A program made the translations under genes and the position numbers. The notes beneath the pieces are model-generated. The model was given only the letters and a program-made list of their open reading frames with translations. It was not told the origin of the DNA and ran no database searches. A stretch of DNA of 64,000 nucleotides, taken from positions 248,001 to 312,000 of the forward strand of contig NZ_VZPG01000002.1 in the NCBI RefSeq assembly GCF_008801715.1. The letters are read 5' to 3'. Shown piece after piece: positions 44,536 through 53,962 of the stretch (position 1 is the stretch's first letter; each line of letters opens with the position of its first letter). The stretch is from Pseudochrobactrum saccharolyticum. GTDB taxonomy: Bacteria; Pseudomonadota; Alphaproteobacteria; Rhizobiales; Rhizobiaceae.

Positions 44536-45227
44536 CACAGAATATCGTCAAAATCCTTGTGGTGGATGATGAACCGCCAATCCGTAAACTTTTGCGTGTC
44601 GGGCTGGGGACAGAAGGTTTTTTGATCCTTGAGGCACCATCCGCGGCCATCGCCCGAGAGATTATGCGCGATGACCGGCCTGATCTGGTGCTGCTGGATC
44701 TCGGCCTGCCGGATATGTCGGGACATGATCTTCTGACGCTGTGGCGCTCGGAACTGATTGATCTGCCGGTGATTATTCTTTCAAGCCGCACAGATGAAAG
44801 TGGAATCGTCAAAGCGCTCGAGCTTGGTGCGGATGATTATGTGACCAAGCCATTTGGCATGAAAGAGCTGGCAGCGCGAATCCGCGTGGCACTGCGCCAT
44901 AAATTGCAGGAGCAGGGCGAAAAGCCGGTCTTCCAAACCGGTAAGCTGTCGGTTGATCTGGTGAAGCGCATCGTACGGCTCAAAGGGCAGGAGATTAAGC
45001 TCTCGCCGAAAGAATATGATATTTTGCGGATCATGGTGCAGCACGCAGGCAAAGTGCTGACGCATAGTTTCATTCTCAATCAGATCTGGGGCGGCATGAG
45101 TGATGTGCAATATCTGCGCGTTTATGTGCGCCAGTTACGCCAGAAACTCGAAGATTCGCCAGATCAGCCGTTTTATATTCTGACAGAGACAGGTGTCGGC
45201 TACCGGTTGCGTGAGCCGGACGCTTAA
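44532..45227 (+). CDS. kdpE: KDP operon response regulator KdpE
   Basis: A 231-residue OmpR-type regulator. The receiver domain has the acidic pocket DDE at 12-14, phospho-acceptor Asp56 in LLDLGLPDMSG, and Lys in YVTKPFGMKELAARI. The C-terminal winged helix includes LSPKEYDILRIMV and YLRVYVRQLRQKLE. It turns on kdpFABC when phosphorylated by KdpD. Start ATG overlaps the kdpD stop. Confidence 0.97.
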   Translation: MTQNIVKILVVDDEPPIRKLLRVGLGTEGFLILEAPSAAIAREIMRDDRPDLVLLDLGLPDMSGHDLLTLWRSELIDLPVIILSSRTDESGIVKALELGADDYVTKPFGMKELAARIRVALRHKLQEQGEKPVFQTGKLSVDLVKRIVRLKGQEIKLSPKEYDILRIMVQHAGKVLTHSFILNQIWGGMSDVQYLRVYVRQLRQKLEDSPDQPFYILTETGVGYRLREPDA

Positions 45228-45239
45228 ATGTGATGGATT

Positions 45240-45267
45240 CGCCGGAGATTTTACAAAGTCTCTGGCG
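45240..45267 (+). terminator. Probable terminator stem-loop after kdpE
   Basis: CGCCGGAGA pairs with TCTCTGGCG (one G-U) just after the kdpE stop. The T-rich tract after it is interrupted, so this is a moderate call. Confidence 0.5.
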
Positions 45268-45363
45268 AAACGTATTTTATACGCGTCGAAAAGCACTGGC
45301 TAATAGAATTAGGATGATTTTTAATTAGGAGATTTGTGCAGCTTATAAACTCTTAAAGAAGAG

Positions 45364-45438
45364 TGGCTCCCCGGGCCGGATTCGAACCAGCGACCAACCG
45401 GTTAACAGCCGGTTGCTCTACCGCTGAGCTACCGAGGA
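45364..45438 (-). tRNA. tRNA-Asn (GTT)
   Basis: 75 bases including encoded CCA. The acceptor TCCTCGG pairs with CCGGGGA. The D-arm contains AGCTCAGCGGTAGAGC, the anticodon loop is CTGTTAA (anticodon GTT), and the T-arm contains GGTTCGAATCC. Identical to the copy 345 bases away. Confidence 0.97.
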
Positions 45439-45708
45439 ATAGTTGCTCTGCATTTGCAATGACAGCCGTATAGCAATGCAAAATGCTCTTGCCAAGCCCT
45501 AATTTTGATATTGTACAGGAAAAAAGCAGATTTATGACAGGGAATATTGTTTTTCAGTTTGAAAGGCAGCGGTCATCATCTGAAAATGATAAAAACCATT
45601 TATTTCAAATAATTAGATGATGCGTGAAAACGAGCGATATTATTCGCAGTACAGGCATTTCTGATTTTAGCTTTGGAAATTTTATGCACGCTCTTTATGA
45701 GAAAAGAG

Positions 45709-45783
45709 TGGCTCCCCGGGCCGGATTCGAACCAGCGACCAACCGGTTAACAGCCGGTTGCTCTACCGCTGAGCTACCGAGGA
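45709..45783 (-). tRNA. tRNA-Asn (GTT), second copy
   Basis: Identical in all 75 bases to the 45364-45438 copy, same strand. The region between the copies (about 270 bases) holds no gene. Confidence 0.97.
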
Positions 45784-45993
45784 ACAGGTGCTCTTGCTTT
45801 CAGCGATTTGGCGTATAGCAAAAGCATTTTGGTTTTGCCAAGCCCTTTTTCGCTTTTCAATCAACTTTTTAGCGGAACTGTGGATGAGATATGCATTTCA
45901 GGTGTTAAAATCTGAAATATCGCAGTTTAAAGACGCTGCTTTGAGTGTTTCCAACATCTTAGAGTTGCTGGCGTCGTGCATTACACGCAACGC

Positions 45994-46037
45994 GTTGCGG
46001 AATCAGGAGCAATGATTATGCGCTCTGATTCCGCAAC
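45994..46037. repeat. Long imperfect inverted repeat
   Basis: GTTGCGGAATCAGGAGC (45994-46010) pairs with GCTCTGATTCCGCAAC (46022-46037), 16 pairs with one bulge and an 11-base loop. GCAACGCGTTGC overlaps the left arm. It is probably a mobile-type palindromic element; the 45784-46182 gap otherwise shows nothing. Confidence 0.6.
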
Positions 46038-46182
46038 TTGGCGGATAGTATTTCATGATCCCATTCACAGCAGTCGTAATTTTCAGAAAAATGCAGCTTT
46101 GGTGGAAGTGGTATTTTTTTGAACAAAAGGACACTTATATAAGGGGCATATAAACAGAGAGAGTGCAGGTAGGGCAGACAGA

Positions 46183-46524
46183 TTGCTGAAACCGGATGCT
46201 GATATAAATAATGCTGCAGAACAGCAGAGTACTGAAAGCGGGGAGGCTGCTACGCAGCACCGGATCAGATTGTTTGGGAAACATTTGCCGCTCCCGCAGT
46301 CTGTCTGGCTCAGGCGAATCCTCGGTGGCGGGCTTATTGTCGGTGGTGTATTCAGCTTTTTGCCGGTGCTCGGCGTTTGGATGCTTCCGCTCGGGCTGAT
46401 CATACTTTCCCGTGATTCCAGCCGTATCAGACGGATCAGGCGCAAGTCTGAGGTTGGTTTGCTGCGCCGCTGGCGTGAATACAGAGCGCGCAAGAAAGCA
46501 GAGAAAGCAGAGCAGCAGGAGTAG
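46183..46524 (+). CDS. Small membrane protein of unknown function
   Basis: A 113-residue frame starting at TTG 46183 (no in-frame ATG is available early). Two adjacent hydrophobic segments, LGGGLIVGGVFSFLPVLGVW and MLPLGLIILS, form a hairpin in the membrane, followed by a strongly basic tail RIRRIRRKSEVGLLRRWREY. This resembles the PGPGW-like family of small transmembrane proteins, but I cannot name it. Start codon uncertain; coding nature well supported by composition. Confidence 0.65.
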   Translation: MLKPDADINNAAEQQSTESGEAATQHRIRLFGKHLPLPQSVWLRRILGGGLIVGGVFSFLPVLGVWMLPLGLIILSRDSSRIRRIRRKSEVGLLRRWREYRARKKAEKAEQQE

Positions 46525-46679
46525 CCGGCTTTTCCTGAGTGATTATTGTATGTGCTGTGAATAAAATCCCGGCTATCTGCATTATTTTGATAGGAAATTT
46601 AAAATTTCGCGGAAAGCATGGCGGGGGTACTTGACGAGTCATGCGGCTTAACCTATTCAGCACTCAACCACATACGGAT

Positions 46680-46753
46680 GGCCTCGTGGCGGAGTGGTTA
46701 CGCAGAGGACTGCAAATCCTTGCACCCCGGTTCGATTCCGGGCGAGGCCTCCA
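46680..46753 (+). tRNA. tRNA-Cys (GCA)
   Basis: 74 bases including CCA. The acceptor GGCCTCG pairs with CGAGGCC, the anticodon loop CTGCAAA gives anticodon GCA, and the T-arm contains GGTTCGATTCC. It marks the left edge of a genomic island. Confidence 0.97.
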
Positions 46754-46796
46754 ACTGCCATGCTTTGGTAGTGTAAGTAGGTGAGAAATAGCTCAT

Positions 46797-47150
46797 TTAT
46801 TTTTCCTTGTTTTTGTAGCGGAATTCCTCACCAGAGTTTGGGTGTGGCAGAATGCTGTCTAAACTTCCCCAATCGATCTTCGCAATAACCTGTCTTGCCA
46901 GCTTCGAACGCTGTGCGTTTCGCGTATAGATTTTGGACGTTTTGCTGTCCTTCCATCCAAACACTCCTTTGATGCTGAATGGCTTCCCGTGATCTTTGGT
47001 TACATAGGTTTCAGTGTCTACAGGACGCATTTTCAATACTGCATCGAGAATAGGATGCACCGGTAAATCCAAGGCAACCGGATTGCGGTTACAGTTTTTG
47101 AATACACGCAAACTTATAACATCGCCGAACCGGTGTTGCGGTTCTGCAAG
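46797..47150 (-). pseudogene. Decayed tyrosine-type phage integrase
   Basis: The readable part contains a typical integrase stretch RFGDVISLRVFKN, then LDLPVHPILDAVL, VTKDHGKPFSIKG and finally FGWKDSKTSKIYTRNAQRSK. In intact relatives some 40-45 residues, including the catalytic HGLRK block, lie between GKPF and the FGWK motif; here they are missing without a frameshift. The N-terminal half is gone too: the frame is stopped upstream near 47160. The cluster lies 44 bases from tRNA-Cys and points towards it, as expected for the integrase of an element inserted in that tRNA. It should be inactive. Confidence 0.75.
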
Positions 47151-49269
47151 ATTGGATACTAAAGCTTATCATGTCAATGAGAATTGGTGAGCTATTTGAT
47201 GCACTGACCAGCTTTATTAGATGGTTAAAATCCTCGGTATTGGGTGGTTATCACTTGTTAAAGCCTTGCGGTTATGAAGTGTTTATGGGTGGAAAATCTC
47301 TTTCACAGAGTTTTCCAAGAGTCTAGTTTTGGAATGGGATTCGTTTCCGTTCCAGGCGAATATCAAATGTACACATCATCAGAGTAAGAGCAATCAGTCA
47401 CTTTATGTCGGTGATGACCCAATAGAGAACTGACAAAATCAGAAGCTTTGAAGACGTGCTGTATAGTGTGCAGACGACCAGGAACGGATTACAGATTGTT
47501 GCGAGTACAGTATTTGAAAAAATATAATTAGTTTTGTTTTCTCAGGGGAGCTGAAAAGGTATAACCTGTTTGCAAATCAAAGCGTACTTGGTTTTGAAGT
47601 TATACGATACCATAGCCTGTTGAAAACAGGGTGCAGAGTCGTAGGGAAATCTGCATACTAAGCGTAATTTATATGTGTATGCGAATATGTATGTGTGCTT
47701 TGCATGGAGTTTGATACAGGTGTAAAGGTCACGCCAAGCCTACCACGCCTCAAGTGAGTTTATATTTAAAGGGCAGTTATTATCACGTAGGCAGTTTTAA
47801 TCCTATTTGGAGACAAAGAGCAGTACGCCTATGAAGAAAATTAATACAATTAACATCAACACAACTGTAACCCGCAACTCACATCCTCCATGTATATATT
47901 GATAATTATACATTTTTTTGATTCTCTGATATATAAATCAATTTTCTTCACTATATGCAACCATGCTAATGCGGGGGCCTTTTCTTTGAGAAAAATTCAA
48001 TATGTGAGACCTCAATGACTTCATCTGACCTAATATTTGGTTTGAAGGCGAATATGTAAAAAATCCGAAAGCTGGGATGCTGCTGCCATATATGCCAGCA
48101 GCCATAAGATACTGGCGACATATCTTGAGGATGCAATCGTTACCACCTACGAAGATCAAAGCTTTAACCAAAAAATAAACTATAGATATTTACCGATATT
48201 TTTATTGGATGTAATCTTGCATTTTTTGTGTAGGAAAGTATCAACCTTACGATATTTGAGTAATGCGTGAGAAATAACTCTGCATGGGCTGTTAAATCAC
48301 TGTAATGTGTCATCGTTATGACCGTGTATAGCTTTGTTGTAGCTTGAGGTTATTGATGTGAGTACTTATAAAAGTGGTCTGATGGCAGCATGTTTCGCTA
48401 AGATTTTTCGGTATATGCGCATATTGAAAAATTATTTGGTTTTCAGGCGAGGTTTGCAAATGCTAGGTTATCGTAGGCTCAGCATATCATACGGAAGATG
48501 TAGCCAATTACCAATGCCCGATCCAGTCAGTAAAATCATTCCCAAATATCTATCAATCATGGAAACGCTCATAAAACTTGAAGGATGAGTATCATCCGGC
48601 ATTTTTACCGACATCGATATATGTCACGGTAACAGCCAATCCTGTGAGCGCTGACAATCATAATGGTTGGAACATTTGCCACCGGGGCATATTTTTTTAT
48701 TAAGCACATGCCAAGGGTAAGGCGACAAGAATATCAGCTTTCAATATGTCGCTGGTTTGGTAATCAGAAGGGCAATTCAGGCTGTTTTTTATCTGGTGAG
48801 CAAAATGGTGGCACGCAGGAGGCAGAGTTGAAAGTCGCACATATTGCGACGCAGGCAATTTAAAGTGGGGCAGGGATCAATTGAACGAGAATCGGTCTGA
48901 ATAAGCATTACTCTGTGTGTTGAGTAGTGCGGCCTCCGTGACCAGTGCCAACAATCGCGCGATAGCCGAAGTTCAGCCTAATCAGGAAATGGCTGTTTAT
49001 TTAGCTAACAATAACACTAATGCAGGCAGGACATCGCTACTCATAATACCTGAGGTAAGAGAGCAGGGTGTAGGTAATGAAAGATAAGCTTGTTGATCAA
49101 ATAACAATAGGTATAGTATCAATAATCAGGAGTAAATCAACTATGATGACTGTATCTTAAAAAATATTGTAAAATTTAGTGGTTTTTATATTTTATATTT
49201 TTATACTATTTAACAATAGTAAATACTTTATATTTTATTGCTAGTTATGCCTTTTAAAGTAACGGAACT
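47151..49269. other. AT-rich decayed region without a convincing gene
   Basis: About 2.1 kb between the integrase remnant and the first glycosyltransferase. Only short frames occur (for example 47938-48171 on minus, 48358-48588 and 48663-48863 on plus, and a 57-codon frame 48917-49087 beginning with GTG). None has recognisable motifs or good ribosome binding sites. It is most simply read as degraded island DNA. Confidence 0.5.
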
Positions 49270-49306
49270 ATAAATTAATGCCAATAAATCATTGGCATTA
49301 ATTTAT
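49270..49306 (-). terminator. Strong hairpin after the 49320 glycosyltransferase gene
   Basis: ATAAATTAATGCCAAT (49270-49285) and ATTGGCATTAATTTAT (49291-49306) form a perfect 16-pair stem 13 bases past the stop. It ends the minus-strand glycosyltransferase operon. Confidence 0.7.
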
Positions 49307-49319
49307 GCGGATGTAGGTA

Positions 49320-50369
49320 TCAGAACCAAGAACCAGGTGTCATTAATCCTAATTTGATAAGCTGCTCATCATTCTTATATGTTACGCTGATCCCATCAGT
49401 GTAGAAAATTGGAGATTCCGAGAATTGATATTTTTCATACTCAACTCCTGCTGCATAATGCTCTTTTCTTTTCATTTCTTCATTAGCTTTATCAATTAAT
49501 GACCCTACTAATTTAAAATGAAACAATGCACCTGTAGGGCTGACACTACCAGGGGTGTGAGCTTGATTTAAATATATCGGATAAGCGTCATGCATTGACA
49601 TATTGTAATGAAAATCAGATCTCCATTTTATAAATGGTATTTTGTTTAGTGCAGGTGACTTACTTGGTTTGTCACTAAAATATACCCTCATACGTGGTCC
49701 GCCGCGTATCCAAGTGCCGCCACCCCAACTTGATGTTTGTATATAGCCATCCTTGTCGAAGTAAGGACATACCTCAAAGGGGTTATCACCTTCATTAAGT
49801 GTGGTCGCGGCAAGGTTTTTATCGCTGTATGCGTCAATCATTATCGCATGAAAGCATTCTCTTTTCTCTTCTTCTAGAAATGAGGCAAGCGCTTTTAAGC
49901 TTCTTGTTTGCATATGTGGGTAAACAAGAAACTCATCAGGATCTACAACAACGCACCAGTGATTGGTTCCGTATTTTTTTAATAAAAAATTTAGCCATAG
50001 CATGCCAAATTTAGCATTTTTGTAACTGGATTGAGTGTGATATAAAGTAACATTATCAAGTTTATTGCAATACTCGATGAAACCATCATTTGAATCGTTA
50101 TCTACAATAATAAAATGATCAACGCCTAATTTTTTATAGTAATCAAAAAAATATGGCATTCTAAGTTTTTCGTTGCGGAGGCAACAAAACAATATGATGC
50201 TATTTTTTTTGATCTTATGAGTTTCGTTTTTTATAATTTTTAACGAACGTCCAGCCTTATTGTCTAGAGCAGTGAGTTTCAGATTAAGTAAACGGTTTCG
50301 GAGAGCTGTTTTTGCCCTCCATCCGATTACCTTCATTTTTGATCCAACATTTTTGACTTTATTTAGCAT
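49320..50369 (-). CDS. Glycosyltransferase family 2-like protein (Glyco_tranf_2_4 type)
   Basis: A 349-residue cytosolic or membrane-associated glycosyltransferase. It has the GT-A start IILFCCLRNEKLRMPYFFDY, then YKKLGVDHFIIVDNDSNDG, and a metal-binding acidic motif DPDE in CVVVDPDEFLVYP. The C-terminal region GALFHFKLVGSLIDKANEEM matches relatives of this group. It probably adds a sugar to a surface polysaccharide. It is the second gene of a minus-strand pair with the 50406 gene (36-base gap), followed by a strong terminator. It is clearly paralogous to the 56084 gene across the cluster. Confidence 0.82.
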   Translation of the reverse strand: MLNKVKNVGSKMKVIGWRAKTALRNRLLNLKLTALDNKAGRSLKIIKNETHKIKKNSIILFCCLRNEKLRMPYFFDYYKKLGVDHFIIVDNDSNDGFIEYCNKLDNVTLYHTQSSYKNAKFGMLWLNFLLKKYGTNHWCVVVDPDEFLVYPHMQTRSLKALASFLEEEKRECFHAIMIDAYSDKNLAATTLNEGDNPFEVCPYFDKDGYIQTSSWGGGTWIRGGPRMRVYFSDKPSKSPALNKIPFIKWRSDFHYNMSMHDAYPIYLNQAHTPGSVSPTGALFHFKLVGSLIDKANEEMKRKEHYAAGVEYEKYQFSESPIFYTDGISVTYKNDEQLIKLGLMTPGSWF

Positions 50370-50405
50370 TTATTCCTCATGCATATTTGATTATATACAC
50401 TTCAA

Positions 50406-52094
50406 TTATTGGATTTTTTTTAAATCATTAATTATTTGATTGAACCAACTGTACTTATTGAACTTGCAATTCATAATGGTTTCATTGCTTATATTGAGTC
50501 TTTTGCAAATGAAGCTATTAAAATTGTTGTCTGCGTTGTCATTATTAGATGAAGTGTATTGTAAGACAGTTTGATGGTTGATATTTCCATTAAAAACAGA
50601 TCTTAACTCATATGGAATTTTATTATCATCAATCTCTCCATAAAGCATTTGACTGTAAATATCTGAGCTTACGCCAGGAATTTTGTTGTTTTGTACCTCT
50701 TCAGATATTAAGTCAGCCTTTAGTAATTGGAGCCATTCGTCAGAGTCAAAGCTATATGGGGTGGTGATAATTTTTAACGCATTTTTATCATTAAATATTT
50801 TCCGGATAGGTGAATAGTGATCACCGGCCACCCATGTAAAAACTGGTATTTTATTGGTTCTTATTCTTGCTCTGCATAGATATAGAAATTGATCTAAGTC
50901 ACGAATTTCTTTGTCGGTTGTATTTAAACCGAATATGCTATCTAAGCATGAATCTTCAAACACTTCACTTCTTGAGAATATTCTTCCCATTGGGTGAAAT
51001 ATGTTGTGATCGATGTTTTTAAGGCTTTTATATAAATACTCTTTAGTGCCAAATATGAAAATATACGGCTTTTTTGTGGCTTTTAATACACCTTCACCAT
51101 TCGCCTCTATAAATTGATCCCTGTAATAAATTGCACCTGGTGCAGGAAACCAAGTTTGTGCTTTCTTCTTATATGTATAGTCGTTGTTTTTTTTGTTAGT
51201 AATAACTTTTATGGTGCGTACATCATCGGAATGTACAAGATTTAAACTTTTTTTGATTAATCCTGTTGCTTCATCCGATACTTTACGAACAAAAAATTTC
51301 TCCAGATTAAAAGGATAGTCGCCATGGTCGTCATAAAAAACGATAGGTTTCCCATAATCTGTAAATTTGAAAAATGTCAAACCGTAACCAGTTATCAATT
51401 CAGTTGGAACTAAGTGTCCAACAACCGTTTGGAAAAACATTTCATCTGGTATGTAAGTTTTTTTGAAAAAGGTTTCAATTTTGGGATTTTCATCTAGAAG
51501 CGACAGCATATCTAGACAAGTTTTCCACGTAAGTGTCCACCATTGAGAGCCAAAGCGGACTTTCATGTTGAGAGGTGTTTTTCTTTTTATGCGTAATTTT
51601 TTTTGTATGTTTACCCAGGTGTCTTCAATGAAGCTTTTTTCTTTTGATGCGCCGTAAGGAAAATAAAACTCGTATCGCTCTTTCCTTAGTCCGCCGATCA
51701 TCCAATTTTCATCGTTGAATTCGATAAATTCTTTTCCGTTATTCGCTGATAAAAATTTTTCAAGTTCCTTTATTGGCTTGCTTGGCATGCAAGCTCCACT
51801 TAGGAGGATCACATAATCAAAATCTATGGATAATTTTTTTGCCTGCCGAAGGGATTCTAGAGTGGCGTCCACTAGAGAATAGGTACCCCACTGACATCTT
51901 ACCCTTTTGTTTACAAGGTGAATTTTAGGATTGTTTGCCACTGATGAGTGTAGCTTGTTGAAGCCATCTTGGCTCGCATTTCCGTCATAGTGAACTATTA
52001 TACTTGCATCTGTGGACGCATTAATGATGGAAGATGCTATATTGGACAGCCGTTCAGGCTGATTATGCGCCAAAACAATGTATAAAATTTTCAT
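50406..52094 (-). CDS. GT14 family (core-2/I-branching, xylosyltransferase-like) glycosyltransferase with C-terminal extension
   Basis: A 562-residue protein. The N-terminal 270 residues are a Branch-type domain: ILYIVLAHNQPERLSNIASS, then IIVHYDGNAS, VRCQWGTYSLVDATLESLRQ and YVILLSGACMPSK. This is the fold of beta-1,6-N-acetylglucosaminyl- and xylosyltransferases. The C-terminal half (about residues 290-562) is a separate domain seen in bacterial relatives and has no known role; it includes a segment with FGTKEYLYKSLKNIDHN. It probably makes a branch on the island's polysaccharide. First gene of the minus-strand pair. Confidence 0.8.
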   Translation of the reverse strand: MKILYIVLAHNQPERLSNIASSIINASTDASIIVHYDGNASQDGFNKLHSSVANNPKIHLVNKRVRCQWGTYSLVDATLESLRQAKKLSIDFDYVILLSGACMPSKPIKELEKFLSANNGKEFIEFNDENWMIGGLRKERYEFYFPYGASKEKSFIEDTWVNIQKKLRIKRKTPLNMKVRFGSQWWTLTWKTCLDMLSLLDENPKIETFFKKTYIPDEMFFQTVVGHLVPTELITGYGLTFFKFTDYGKPIVFYDDHGDYPFNLEKFFVRKVSDEATGLIKKSLNLVHSDDVRTIKVITNKKNNDYTYKKKAQTWFPAPGAIYYRDQFIEANGEGVLKATKKPYIFIFGTKEYLYKSLKNIDHNIFHPMGRIFSRSEVFEDSCLDSIFGLNTTDKEIRDLDQFLYLCRARIRTNKIPVFTWVAGDHYSPIRKIFNDKNALKIITTPYSFDSDEWLQLLKADLISEEVQNNKIPGVSSDIYSQMLYGEIDDNKIPYELRSVFNGNINHQTVLQYTSSNNDNADNNFNSFICKRLNISNETIMNCKFNKYSWFNQIINDLKKIQ

Positions 52095-53173
52095 GCCGTA
52101 TCCTAGTCCAGATAGATAAATTTATCTCGCTTATGAACAAAATTAACACGTTGTCAATAAGTTGGTTCGAAGTATTAGATGTGTGACATATTCATCATAG
52201 TTTATTTTATTTAGAGTTTAAATTTTAACTCAATGCTAATTATATCTATGAAAGGCTCATCTGGAGGCTTCCTGGTGCGTCTCTTCGAGATACTATCATT
52301 TTGAGTTCGTTCCAGTGGTTTTTTGGTGCTGTTGTTGGAGTTTGAAGCTTTTTCGGTTGCGAAACATCGCATTTCGTCGAGGGGCAATGATATTGGTCAA
52401 CTCGACAGATGTCGGTCAGCTGTGGCTAGAGAGTAAACGATGATTGTTCATCGCTATCAATTTAAAAACGCTGTTCGTGCTTAGACTTGTGAAAAGGGCG
52501 GGCGGGGGGCCCATTGATGGCTATCTCGCAGTTGTCTTTAAAGCTGTTGTTGAAAATATTCTGAATGAGGCTGCTGGACGCAAAGTAGTACCAATTTATC
52601 TTGGTGTGGTTTCCCCGCTGCAGGGTTAAATTGCTACATCTCATTCATGTCGGACAATATTCATTGTAGGCAAATGGCTTTACACGCCCGCTCATTTCTA
52701 GACTCAATGTTATTACATTATTTGAGCAAAAGGTTTTTGCTTGGTTGTGAGTGTTATCACTTCACATCAAAAGGGTTTTTCCGAGAGGGTATTATCTAGT
52801 TTGGTATCTGATGATAATCGCTTTAGTTCAGTTTTTGCGTCCTTCGACGTTTCAGTCACCGAATATTCAGCAAATGTGGCTTTCCATTTATTATGCTGAC
52901 ATCGCTTAGGTCGTGCTAATCACAGAGTTCCGAAGCTGGGTACGTCCCTCGTGTTAATTCTAATGTTGAATATCTGTAAGATCGTAAACGGTTTTGCTTC
53001 AGCCTCTTGTCCGCACAATAAGGTGGAGTGTGCTTTAATATGAATTATTTCGATGAGGCAGGGGGAGGTTTTTGTTGCTTTTTCGTTTTCGTTGTGATCT
53101 TCACCAATGATTTAGGTGTGCTCTAAAATGTTCAGCATCTGTGAAAATGATAAAAAGGCCGTGAGGTTGATGT
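52095..53173. other. Degenerate region between divergent polysaccharide operons
   Basis: About 1.1 kb. The only frame over 60 codons (52444-52629) has no motif and no ribosome binding site. It probably holds promoters of both operons plus remnants of a lost gene. Nothing else recognised. Confidence 0.45.
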
Positions 53174-53962
53174 ATGACTAGTGTTGTAGGTAGTGCTTTT
53201 AAAGATGTCCAATCTACATGGAAAATGCGGCGTGTTTGGCTCGCTCTAGCTACTGAGGATATTAGCGATGAGCATAAGCGAACTACATTGGGGCCGATTT
53301 GGTTGCTGGTCAATTATGTCGCTTTTGTTGGAACATTTTGTTTCGTTGTATTCGATGCCAGATCTAATAGTGAATATGTCTCATATGTTGCGGTTGGCTT
53401 GTTCGTTTGGTTTTATATATCGGATAATATTAATAATGCCGTTGGACTATTTGTAAGAGAGGAAGGGTTTATAAAAGGAACTCCACTGCCAATTAGTTTG
53501 TATGTTATGAGGCAGTTTATGCAGTCATGTATAAGATCTTTTTATTCTCTTTTAGGGTGTATCATTATTTTACTATTAGGTGGTACCTCAGCGGATTACA
53601 CATGGTTTTTAAGTCTTTTATCGCTCTTTTTAATATTATTAGTAACTCCTCCTATAATATTAATTTTTGCTTTTTTGGGGGCATTTATACCAGATGCAAA
53701 ATTTTTAATACAAAATGCTATGAGGATTGGAATGTTTTTAACTCCAGTGTTTTGGAGCTATGAGAATTCTGGTGGACTTAGACATTATCTATATTGGTGG
53801 AATCCGTTTACATATTTTCTTGAGATAGTAAGAGATCCTATTATTGAGGGTTATATTCATTCTTTTGATTTTATGGTTTGCGTGTCCTTGGGGATATTTG
53901 CTTGGCTCCTTGGGGTGTATTTGCTTGGCAAACTAAAAAAAGAAGTGGTGTTTGTGCTGTGA
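53174..53962 (+). CDS. Polysaccharide ABC exporter permease (KpsM/Wzm type)
   Basis: A 262-residue ABC-2 type membrane protein with six helices. The N-terminal cytoplasmic part LALATEDISDEHKRTTLGPI, then WLL matches the family's conserved entry, and the YWWNPFTYFLEIVRDPIIEG loop near the C-terminus is diagnostic of polysaccharide exporters. It moves a lipid-linked polysaccharide across the inner membrane. Its stop overlaps the ATPase GTG start (GTGA). Confidence 0.9.
   Translation: MTSVVGSAFKDVQSTWKMRRVWLALATEDISDEHKRTTLGPIWLLVNYVAFVGTFCFVVFDARSNSEYVSYVAVGLFVWFYISDNINNAVGLFVREEGFIKGTPLPISLYVMRQFMQSCIRSFYSLLGCIIILLLGGTSADYTWFLSLLSLFLILLVTPPIILIFAFLGAFIPDAKFLIQNAMRIGMFLTPVFWSYENSGGLRHYLYWWNPFTYFLEIVRDPIIEGYIHSFDFMVCVSLGIFAWLLGVYLLGKLKKEVVFVL

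Noticed and set aside
52444-52629. 61-codon frame in the island gap
   Set aside because: It starts inside a degenerate region, without ribosome binding site or motif.
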